Shown here: one piece after another, positions 57,358-64,000 of the stretch | How positions within the stretch are numbered: position 1 is the first letter of the stretch | Layout of the letters: every line of letters begins with the position of its first letter | Origin: Azonexus hydrophilus | GTDB lineage: Bacteria; Pseudomonadota; Gammaproteobacteria; Burkholderiales; Rhodocyclaceae | Assembly (NCBI RefSeq): GCF_905120355.1 | Contig: NZ_CAJHOB010000001.1 | Span: forward strand, 1 to 64,000 | Length of the DNA: 64,000 nucleotides | Direction: 5' to 3' | Translations under genes and position numbers: made by a program | The notes under the pieces: generated by a model | Told to the model about the DNA's origin: nothing | Database searches by the model: none | What the model saw: only the letters and a program-made list of their open reading frames with translations

Positions 57358-59046
57358 ATGGCTGAAATCAATCTGGCAGCGCTGCTCGGCGGCGTTGGCC
57401 TCTTTCTTCTCGGCATGACGATGATGAGCGGCGGCTTGAAGCTGTCGCTCGGCCCGGCGCTCACCCGCCGCCTGCGCGACTGGACCAACGGACGCCTGCG
57501 CGGCCTTCTGTTCGGCAGCGTCGCCACCGCGCTGATGCAATCCTCCACTGCCACCACCGTCGCCACCATCGGCTTCGTCAATGCCGGCCTGTTGCCGCTG
57601 GGACAGTCGCTATGGGTGATCTTCGGGGCCAACCTGGGCAGCACCGTCACCAGCTGGCTGATCGCCCTGATCGGCTTCAAATTCAAGCTGGAGGCAGCCG
57701 CCCTGCCCGTGATCGGTCTCGGTGTGCTGCTGCATCTCTCCGGCGCAGAAAGCCGCCGCGGCGCTGCGGGCAGCGCTCTGGCCGGACTGGGCTTACTGTT
57801 TCTCGGCATTGGTTTCCTGCAGCAGGGTTTTGCCGGCAGCACTGAACATCTCGAACTGCAGCGGCTCTCCGGCTATGGCCTGTGGTCATTGATCGCCTTC
57901 GTCCTCGCCGGGATGCTGCTCACCGTGCTGCTACAGGCTTCGGCCGCCACCCTGGCGATCGTGCTGACGCTTGCCGAAGCCGGCGCCCTGCCGCTGAACG
58001 AAGCCGCGGCAGCCGTCATTGGCGCCAACATCGGCACCGCGATCGGCATTCTGTTCGTCCTGGTCGGCGCCACGCCCAATGCCAAACGGGCGGCCATTGC
58101 ACACGTTGCCTTCAATGCGCTCACCGGCATTGTCGCTACCCTCACCCTGCCGCTGCTCCTGTTCTTCATCGAAACCCTGCGCACCGCGCTCGGCATCGGC
58201 CCGCAGCCGGCCCTCAGCCTGGCGCTCTTCCATACCCTGTTCAAGCTGCTGGGCGTCACCCTGATGTGGCCGCTCGCCAAGCCGCTGACGGCTTTCCTCA
58301 AACGCCGTTTCAAAACGCAGGAGGAAGAAATCGGCAAGCCGCACTACATCGACCGCAGCGTGGCACAAACACCGTCCCTGGCAGTGGACGCCCTGCACCG
58401 CGAAATTGCCCGGCTGGGTGACATCGTTATCGAACGCGCTCGCCTGCGCTGCCTGCCGGACAGCCACAACTGGCCGAGCAGCGATCCCTTCCCGACGCTG
58501 GCCCGCGCCATCGTCGCCTTCGTCAATGACGTGAACCAGCGCCCCATGCCGGAAAGCACCGCCAGCGAACTGGCGCAGCTGCTGCGCAGCCACCGCTATT
58601 ACGACAACTGCCACGAACTGTGTGGCGAGCTTGGCAACATCCACAGCGCCGTCTCCGCCCTCACCCACGTCACGCTTTCCAGCAGCGCGCATGCGCTGGC
58701 CGCACGGGCGGCCGCCCTGCTCAACCAGCTGGACCCCGCCAAAAACGATTTCCAGCCACCGCCCGCCGATCTGCTGCAGGGGTTCGAAGCGAATTACCAG
58801 GCGCTCAAGGCCGCCCTGCTGCAGGCCGGTGCCGCCGGCACGCTCGACATCGAGCACATGGATCAGCTGATGGACGGTTTCAGCGCCCTGCGCCGGCTGC
58901 TGAAACAGGCCCACAAGGCCGCAGCCCTGCTCAGCACCCTGACGCCGGTACCCAGCGGCAACGGCCACAATGGAGACAACGGCGTCGAAGCCGCTACTGG
59001 CGCGAAAAATGACGCCCTCTATCACCGCATTACCTGCGGCGAATAA
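57358..59046 (+). CDS. Na+/phosphate cotransporter with PhoU-like C-terminus
   Basis: A 562-aa membrane protein of the NptA/YjbB (PNaS) family. Two inverted transport repeats carry the paired QSS/QAS motifs: LMQSSTATTVATIGFVNAGLLPLG (about 61) and LLQASAATLAIVLTLAEAGALPLN (about 195). Eight or so membrane helices reach to about residue 310, followed by a cytoplasmic helical domain resembling PhoU (about 340-545). It probably exports or imports phosphate with sodium; E. coli YjbB mainly exports. No Pho box was seen upstream. The pst-pho genes lie 1.2 kb further on. Confidence 0.92.
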   Translation: MAEINLAALLGGVGLFLLGMTMMSGGLKLSLGPALTRRLRDWTNGRLRGLLFGSVATALMQSSTATTVATIGFVNAGLLPLGQSLWVIFGANLGSTVTSWLIALIGFKFKLEAAALPVIGLGVLLHLSGAESRRGAAGSALAGLGLLFLGIGFLQQGFAGSTEHLELQRLSGYGLWSLIAFVLAGMLLTVLLQASAATLAIVLTLAEAGALPLNEAAAAVIGANIGTAIGILFVLVGATPNAKRAAIAHVAFNALTGIVATLTLPLLLFFIETLRTALGIGPQPALSLALFHTLFKLLGVTLMWPLAKPLTAFLKRRFKTQEEEIGKPHYIDRSVAQTPSLAVDALHREIARLGDIVIERARLRCLPDSHNWPSSDPFPTLARAIVAFVNDVNQRPMPESTASELAQLLRSHRYYDNCHELCGELGNIHSAVSALTHVTLSSSAHALAARAAALLNQLDPAKNDFQPPPADLLQGFEANYQALKAALLQAGAAGTLDIEHMDQLMDGFSALRRLLKQAHKAAALLSTLTPVPSGNGHNGDNGVEAATGAKNDALYHRITCGE

Positions 59047-59052
59047 CTTGCG

Positions 59053-59085
59053 CATGCGGAGATTGCAGATCATAATCTCCGCATG
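59053..59085 (+). promoter_or_regulatory. Inverted repeat covering the fic start codon
   Basis: CATGCGGAGATT (59053-59064) and AATCTCCGCATG (59074-59085) form a perfect 12-base inverted repeat with a nine-base spacer; the second arm ends in the fic ATG. It starts 7 bases after the transporter gene. There is no Shine-Dalgarno before the ATG. It may be an operator for autoregulation or an RNA hairpin that hides the start. Confidence 0.7.
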
Positions 59086-60219
59086 AATAGCGGCGATTAC
59101 AAGTACATCTGGCAGTCCAACGACTGGCCGAACTGGCTCTTCGACCTGGCAGCACTGGCTGGGCCGATGGCTGAGGTCAGCCGCGCCCAGGGGTTGTTGA
59201 TAGGTCGTCTGGTCGACGTGGGCATGGCGCTGCGCGATCAGGCGAGCCTCGCGGTACTCACCGAGGACGTGGTCAAGACCAGCGAGATCGAGGGTGAGCA
59301 GCTCAATGTTGAATCTGTGCGCTCGTCCATCGCCCGCAGGTTGGGCGTGGACATCGGTGCCCTAGCTCCGGTCGATCGGCACGTCGAAGGCGTAGTCGAG
59401 ATGGTGCTGGATGCCACGACCAACAGCGAGGCACCGGTAACGCGGGAGCGTCTGTTCGGGTGGCATGCCGCACTGTTTCCTACCGGCTACTCCGGCCTTT
59501 CCAAGATCAAGGTCGGCGGCTGGCGCGACGATACCAGCGGGCCGATGCAGGTGGTGTCCGGACCCATCGGCCGCCAGCGTGTGCATTTCGAGGCGCCCTC
59601 GGCTGACCGTCTGGAGGATGAAACCAGGCGCTTCCTTGACTGGCTCAATGGCGCATCAAACGAGCCGCCACTGATCAAAGCCGGTCTCGGCCACCTATGG
59701 TTCGTCACGCTGCACCCGTTCGACGACGGCAATGGCCGTATCGCGCGGGCCATCGGCGATCTGCTCCTGGCCCGCGCCGATGGCAGTCCACAGCGGTTCT
59801 ACAGTCTGTCGGCGCAGATCCAGCGCGAACGCAAAGCCTATTACGACATCCTGGAGCGGACCCAGAAGCGGTCGATGGACGTCACCGAATGGCTTGCCTG
59901 GTTCCTCGACACACTCCATCGCGCCGTCGATCAGGCGCAGCACACACTCGACGCCGTGCTGACCAAGACCCGCTTTTGGCAGCGCTGGGCAAGCACGCCA
60001 CTGAACGAGCGGCAGGTGAAGTTGCTGAACAAGCTGCTCGACGGCTTCGAAGGCAAGCTCACCAGCAGCAAGTGGGCGGCCATTGCCAAGTGCTCGCCGG
60101 ACACCGCCCTACGTGACATCAACGATCTGCTTGCGCGTGGTGCCCTGCGGAAATCGGATGCGGGCGGGCGCAGTACAAGCTATGTGTTGGATGATGCGCC
60201 AACGGGGGAGCGTGCATGA
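59083..60219 (+). CDS. Fic family AMP-transferase (DUF4172-Fic-wHTH)
   Basis: A 378-aa protein. N-terminal DUF4172 domain (YIWQSNDWPNWLFDLAAL), then an inhibitory helix motif TSEIEG matching (S/T)xxxE(G/N), so this is an intramolecularly inhibited (class II) Fic. The active-site motif HPFDDGNGR is complete, meaning it should transfer AMP from ATP to protein hydroxyls. A C-terminal winged helix (about 305-375: LTSSKWAAIAKCSPDTALRDINDLLARGALRKS) suggests DNA binding and autoregulation. No Shine-Dalgarno; see the inverted repeat at the start. Convergent with phoR. Confidence 0.93.
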   Translation: MNSGDYKYIWQSNDWPNWLFDLAALAGPMAEVSRAQGLLIGRLVDVGMALRDQASLAVLTEDVVKTSEIEGEQLNVESVRSSIARRLGVDIGALAPVDRHVEGVVEMVLDATTNSEAPVTRERLFGWHAALFPTGYSGLSKIKVGGWRDDTSGPMQVVSGPIGRQRVHFEAPSADRLEDETRRFLDWLNGASNEPPLIKAGLGHLWFVTLHPFDDGNGRIARAIGDLLLARADGSPQRFYSLSAQIQRERKAYYDILERTQKRSMDVTEWLAWFLDTLHRAVDQAQHTLDAVLTKTRFWQRWASTPLNERQVKLLNKLLDGFEGKLTSSKWAAIAKCSPDTALRDINDLLARGALRKSDAGGRSTSYVLDDAPTGERA

Positions 60220-60289
60220 AGAAAGATGGAGGCGACGCGTAACTCGGATCCGCAAAATCCACGATGCCTTGGACTCCACTTTTTTCAGC

Positions 60290-61576
60290 CTAGCTCACAA
60301 CGCGACTGCGGGGAAAAATGGCGACAAAGCGGCTACCCCGCCCAGGTTCGCTGGCAATGGCCAGGCGCGCCTGGTGGCGGTTCAGGGCATGTTTGACGAT
60401 AGCCAGGCCAAGGCCGGTGCCACCCGCTTCGCGTGAGCGGCTGCGGTCAACACGGTAGAACCGTTCCGTCAGGCGTGAAATATGTTCGGGGGCAATGCCG
60501 GGACCGCTATCGCGTACAGCAAATTCCGCACCGCCTGCATCGACCCGCCACTCCAGAACAATCTTGCCGCCGGCCGGGGTATAGCGCACAGCGTTGGCCA
60601 CCAGATTGGCAAAAGCGCTGAGCAACTCGCTCTCGGCGCCGTACAGGTTGCCCTGGCCGCTGCTTTCGCTGGCAATTTCGTGACGACCGCCGGAAAGCGC
60701 CTGCGCATCACGCTGCAAGCGATCGAGCATGTGCCCCATATCGACCACCTGCGAGCTTGGCGGAGGCGCCGACTCGATCGAGGACAAGGTCAGCAGATCC
60801 TGCACGATGTTGCCCATGCGCTCGGCCTGCTCCGCCATCAGGCCAAGATAGCGGGCCCGCTCTTCCGGGCTGAATTCGATTTCCTGCAGGGTTTCGAGAA
60901 ACCCGCTCAACACCGTCAGCGGCGTGCGCAGTTCGTGCGAGACGTTGGCCACGAAGTCGCGCCGCATGCGTTCCAGACGATTGGCCTGCGTCACATCGCG
61001 GATCTGCATCAAGCGCCGGGCGCCGGCGTAGGGCAGGATGTGCACCGCCAGCATGCGCGGCTGCCCGCGCTCCAGCGTCAATTCCAGCGGCGTGGTAAAC
61101 ACGCCGGCCGCCAGATAGGCCATGAATTCCGGCACCCGCACCAGGTTGACCACCGGCAAGCCACGGTCGGTCGCCAGACATAAACCCAGCTGCTCTTCGG
61201 CAGTGCGGTTACAGAAGACGATCTGGTCCTGCGCATCAAGCAAGACCACGCCATCGATCAGGGCCTGGTTGGCAGCGATGAGCAATTCAATTTCCCGGTC
61301 GCGCTCGCTGATCTGCTGCGCCACTTCCTTCTCGTGCCGATAGAGGCGGCGGAAGATACCATCCCAAGTACCCGGCCCGGTCAGATCCGGATCGGCAAAA
61401 GGCGCTTGCGACCAGGCATCCAGGTACGCCAGGGGGCGCAGGTGCGACAGCAACAGCCAGAGCAGTGCCGCAGCGAACAACAGCCAGCCGACCCAGGCTT
61501 CGCTCAGATAACCCAGCAGCCAGGCCGCCGCCGCCAGAAAGGCCAGCAAGAGCGCGGTTTTACGAAAAACCGACAT
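60290..61576 (-). CDS. phoR: Phosphate regulon sensor histidine kinase PhoR
   Basis: A 428-aa membrane kinase. Start ATG at 61576, four bases after phoB; upstream frame is not used. Two membrane helices (about 5-45), a PAS domain (about 95-200: IDGVVLLDAQDQIVFCNRTAEEQLG), HisKA with the phospho-His in FVANVSHELRTPLTVL, and HATPase with NAVRYTP, DSGPGIAPEHI and GGTGLGLAIVKHAL. Monitors phosphate through PhoU-PstB and phosphorylates PhoB. Confidence 0.95.
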   Translation of the reverse strand: MSVFRKTALLLAFLAAAAWLLGYLSEAWVGWLLFAAALLWLLLSHLRPLAYLDAWSQAPFADPDLTGPGTWDGIFRRLYRHEKEVAQQISERDREIELLIAANQALIDGVVLLDAQDQIVFCNRTAEEQLGLCLATDRGLPVVNLVRVPEFMAYLAAGVFTTPLELTLERGQPRMLAVHILPYAGARRLMQIRDVTQANRLERMRRDFVANVSHELRTPLTVLSGFLETLQEIEFSPEERARYLGLMAEQAERMGNIVQDLLTLSSIESAPPPSSQVVDMGHMLDRLQRDAQALSGGRHEIASESSGQGNLYGAESELLSAFANLVANAVRYTPAGGKIVLEWRVDAGGAEFAVRDSGPGIAPEHISRLTERFYRVDRSRSREAGGTGLGLAIVKHALNRHQARLAIASEPGRGSRFVAIFPRSRVVS

Positions 61577-61580
61577 GCCC

Positions 61581-62267
61581 TCACTGCCCCCGGAAACGAT
61601 AGCCGGTACCGCGTACCGTTTCCACCCGCGCGTCCTCACCCGAAGCTTCCAGCGCCGCACGCAGACGCCGGATATGGACATCCACCGTCCGTTCTTCGAT
61701 GAACACGTGGTCGCCCCACACGTCATCCAGCAGCTGCGCCCGGGAGAACACACGCTCGGGATGGGTCATGAAGAAAAACAGCAGGCGAAATTCGGTCGGC
61801 CCCAGTTCGAGCGGCGCCCCGGCGGCTTCTGCCCGGTGTGTGACCGGGTTGACGCGCAGGCTGCCAATCTCGACCTCTTCCGCCGCCAGGTGCGGCGAGC
61901 GCCGGCGCAATACGGCGCGAACGCGCGCCACCAGCTCCTTCGGCGAGAAGGGTTTGGTGACGTAGTCATCGGCGCCCGCATCCAGGCCTTCGATCTTGTC
62001 GTCTTCATGACCACGCGCGGTGAGCATGATGATGGGCAGCAGCCGGGTGCGCTCTTCGGCCCGCAACTGCCGCGCCAGCGCCACGCCGGAACGGCCCGGC
62101 AACATCCAGTCGAGCAGCACCAGGTCGGGCAAGGTGGCGCGAATGGCCGCCTCGGCCTCTTCCGCACTCTGCGCCCGCACCGGCTGAAAACCGGCGTGCT
62201 TGAGGTTGATGACGATCAGTTCAAGGATGGCCGGCTCATCTTCCACGACCAGAACCACCGGAATCAC
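61581..62267 (-). CDS. phoB: Phosphate response regulator PhoB
   Basis: A 228-aa OmpR-type activator. Receiver with acidic pocket VVEDEP, phospho-Asp53 in LLDWMLPGRSG and Lys in VTKPFSPKELV; C-terminal winged helix (about 130-228: LELGPTEFRLLFFFMTHPERVFSR, DDVWG, RTVDVHIRRLR). GTG start overlapping the phoU stop by four bases, an arrangement that couples their translation. Confidence 0.96.
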   Translation of the reverse strand: MIPVVLVVEDEPAILELIVINLKHAGFQPVRAQSAEEAEAAIRATLPDLVLLDWMLPGRSGVALARQLRAEERTRLLPIIMLTARGHEDDKIEGLDAGADDYVTKPFSPKELVARVRAVLRRRSPHLAAEEVEIGSLRVNPVTHRAEAAGAPLELGPTEFRLLFFFMTHPERVFSRAQLLDDVWGDHVFIEERTVDVHIRRLRAALEASGEDARVETVRGTGYRFRGQ

Positions 62268-62977
62268 TGCTCGCCTCCGTTATGTTCGTTGATCATCGGC
62301 GATTTGGCGTGGCGGATGTCGCGTCCTTCGGCGATGTACACCACCAGCTCGGACACATTCTTGGCATGGTCGCCAATGCGTTCGATGGCGCGGGCAATGG
62401 TCATCACCTCCAACGCCTGGGTGATGGTGCGCGGATCTTCCATCATGTGCGTGATCAGCTGCCGCAGCACCGCCTTGAACTCGATATCGACGGCATCGTC
62501 AGCGCGGATCACGCTCAAGGCAAGCGGTGCATCCAGGCGGGCGAAGGCATCCAGCGCCTGCCGCGTCATGCTCAGCGCCGCTTCGGCGATATGTCGCACC
62601 CCCACCGCAAAACGGCGTTGATCGACACCTTCGGCATGCAGGCGGCGCACCCCCTTGGCAATTTTCTTCGCCTCGTCGCCGGCGCGCTCCAGATCGGTCA
62701 CGATCTTGGTCACGCCAAACACCAGACGCAGATCAGACGCCGTCGGCTGGCGCCGGGCAATGATCTGGGCGCAATCGTCGTCGATGGTTTTTTCCAGGGC
62801 GTTGATCTTGCGGTCAGTTTCCAGAATCTGTCCAACGCCCGCCGGATCGCCGCTGGCATAGGCGTCGATCACCGCCGACACCTGATTCTCGACCAGCCCG
62901 CCCATCTGCAGCACATGCGTGCGCAGGCGGCTCAGGTCTTCATCGAACTGGCTCGACACATGCAGGATTTCATTCAT
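62264..62977 (-). CDS. phoU: Phosphate signalling protein PhoU
   Basis: A 237-aa protein of two three-helix bundles that links the Pst transporter to PhoR. Metal-binding motifs DLERAGDEAKKIAKG and AIERIGDHAKNVSELVVYI mark the two repeats. Start ATG at 62977 with GGAG eight bases upstream; the frame extends further into pstB but that part is not family-like. Confidence 0.97.
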   Translation of the reverse strand: MNEILHVSSQFDEDLSRLRTHVLQMGGLVENQVSAVIDAYASGDPAGVGQILETDRKINALEKTIDDDCAQIIARRQPTASDLRLVFGVTKIVTDLERAGDEAKKIAKGVRRLHAEGVDQRRFAVGVRHIAEAALSMTRQALDAFARLDAPLALSVIRADDAVDIEFKAVLRQLITHMMEDPRTITQALEVMTIARAIERIGDHAKNVSELVVYIAEGRDIRHAKSPMINEHNGGEQ

Positions 62978-62990
62978 CTCGTTTCTCCGC

Positions 62991-63773
62991 TCAGCCAACC
63001 CGGCCGGTAATATAGTCTTCAGTGCGCTTGTCCTGTGGCTTGATGAACAGCTCATCGGTCTTGCCGAATTCGATCAGTTCACCAAGATACATGTAGGCCG
63101 TGTAATCCGACACTCGTGCAGCCTGCTGCATGTTGTGAGTGACGATGGCGATGGTGAATTCGCGCTTGAGTTCATGGATCAGATCCTCGATGCGCATGGT
63201 CGAGATCGGGTCCAGCGCCGAAGTCGGCTCATCGAGCAACAGCACCTGCGGCTTCACTGCCACCCCACGGGCGATGCACAAACGTTGCTGCTGACCGCCG
63301 GACAACCCGGTGCCCGGCTTGTTCAGCTTGTCCTTGACCTCGTTCCACAGTGCCGCCTTGGTCAAGGCCCATTCGACGCGATCATCCATTTCGTTGCGCG
63401 TCAGTTTTTCGTGCATGCGCACACCGAAAGCGATGTTTTCGTAGATCGACATCGGGAACGGCGTCGGTTTCTGGAACACCATACCCACCTTGGCGCGCAA
63501 ATCGATGGTGTCGACGTTCTTGTCGAGAATGTTCTTGCCGGCAACGATCAACTCGCCTTCGGCGTACTGCCCCGGGTAGAGGTCGTACATGCGGTTGATC
63601 GTGCGCAGCAGGGTCGATTTGCCACAGCCCGAGGGGCCGATGAACGCGGTGACCTTGCCCTTGTAAATATCGAGATTGATGTTCTTGAGGGCAATCGCCT
63701 TGCCATAGTAAAAGTTGAGATTGCGGATGCTGATCTCGGGTGTCTGATTCTGGACAGCGGATTCGACAGGCAT
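62991..63773 (-). CDS. pstB: Phosphate ABC transporter ATP-binding protein PstB
   Basis: A 260-aa ABC ATPase powering high-affinity phosphate import. Walker [14 protein letters not shown]-loop [17 protein letters not shown], signature [14 protein letters not shown], Walker [14 protein letters not shown], and H-loop [13 protein letters not shown] use the ATG at 63773; the frame also opens at a TTG five codons earlier. 13 bases before phoU. Confidence 0.97.
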   Translation of the reverse strand: MPVESAVQNQTPEISIRNLNFYYGKAIALKNINLDIYKGKVTAFIGPSGCGKSTLLRTINRMYDLYPGQYAEGELIVAGKNILDKNVDTIDLRAKVGMVFQKPTPFPMSIYENIAFGVRMHEKLTRNEMDDRVEWALTKAALWNEVKDKLNKPGTGLSGGQQQRLCIARGVAVKPQVLLLDEPTSALDPISTMRIEDLIHELKREFTIAIVTHNMQQAARVSDYTAYMYLGELIEFGKTDELFIKPQDKRTEDYITGRVG

Positions 63774-63806
63774 TGTGTTGGATTCCAATTAGAGTTGATC
63801 TGCAGC

Positions 63807-64000
63807 TCAGTGGTTGGCCGATTGCTGGCGGAAGACGACGCGCGCCAGGATGTTGAGGAAGAGCACCCCCATCGTGATGATGAAGACGCCGGCCCAGGCA
63901 AGTTGCTGCCAGTCCGCGAAGGGGCTCATTGCATATTTGAAGATGGTCACCGGCAGGTTGGCCATGGGCTCGGACAGGTCGGTGCTCCAGAACTGGTTGG
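63807..64000 (-). CDS. pstA: Phosphate ABC transporter permease PstA, C-terminal fragment
   Basis: The last 64 codons of a membrane permease, entering from the window edge and ending TGA at 63807. It reads [20 protein letters not shown], then [23 protein letters not shown], a final membrane helix with the PstA sequence style ([12 protein letters not shown]). Followed by pstB 33 bases later, as in pstSCAB-phoU. Confidence 0.93.
   Translation of the reverse strand, partial: NQFWSTDLSEPMANLPVTIFKYAMSPFADWQQLAWAGVFIITMGVLFLNILARVVFRQQSANH

Overview
The window looks like a chromosomal segment of a GC-rich betaproteobacterium, most plausibly Rhodocyclales. The evidence is gene order and protein style: the rpsB-tsf-pyrH-frr-uppS-cdsA-dxr-rseP-bamA-skp-lpx block, smc-zipA-ligA, a complete siaABCD signalling operon, and pstAB-phoU-phoB-phoR. 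The assignment is an inference; no search was run. No rRNA, tRNA, CRISPR array, insertion sequence or prophage is visible. Almost every base is coding, and long antisense open frames, typical of GC-rich DNA, are shadows.

Region 1-5.3 kb is the most accessory part: a two-partner secretion pair (tpsB and the first 80 codons of tpsA, cut by the window edge), an AT-rich intergenic tract, a GNAT acetyltransferase fused to an Rnk-like domain, a guanidine exporter (gdx/sugE) preceded by a clear guanidine-II (mini-ykkC) riboswitch, a SMUG1-type uracil-DNA glycosylase and a YecA/SEC-C protein. Region 5.3-13.3 kb holds purL and, divergent from it, siaA-siaB-siaC-siaD, a phosphatase/kinase/phosphoprotein/diguanylate cyclase module controlling c-di-GMP. 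Region 13.3-16 kb is a divergent Zur-like regulator and a ZnuD-like zinc receptor with a His-rich loop and an inverted repeat between them.

Region 16-25 kb carries a small exported protein, selO, sbcDC, a CBS protein, ppsR and galU. Region 25-40 kb is one long minus-strand block joining translation (rpsB, tsf, frr), UMP kinase, isoprenoid and phospholipid synthesis (dxr, uppS, cdsA), outer-membrane assembly (rseP, bamA, skp) and lipid A synthesis (lpxD, fabZ, lpxA, lpxB), ending in rnhB and an rRNA methyltransferase-like gene. Many of these genes touch or overlap by 1-14 bases.

Region 40-49.2 kb is a second minus-strand operon: smc-zipA-ligA-hpt-methyltransferase-MTI phosphorylase, with stop/start overlaps at four of its five junctions. 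Divergent from it are pilU-prmB and a spermidine-synthase-like gene, followed by alaS (minus strand, with a clear terminator), a lipoprotein cytochrome c', an FAD oxidoreductase, a Na/phosphate cotransporter with a PhoU-like tail and a Fic AMP-transferase whose start codon lies inside a perfect 12-base inverted repeat. The window closes with phoR, phoB, phoU, pstB and the end of pstA.

I found no wholly new multi-gene system. The best leads are the riboswitch with its alternative hairpin, the Fic inverted repeat, the Zur/ZnuD operator, the GNAT-Rnk fusion, an insertion in LigA, and the thioinosine-to-IMP salvage pairing in the smc operon.
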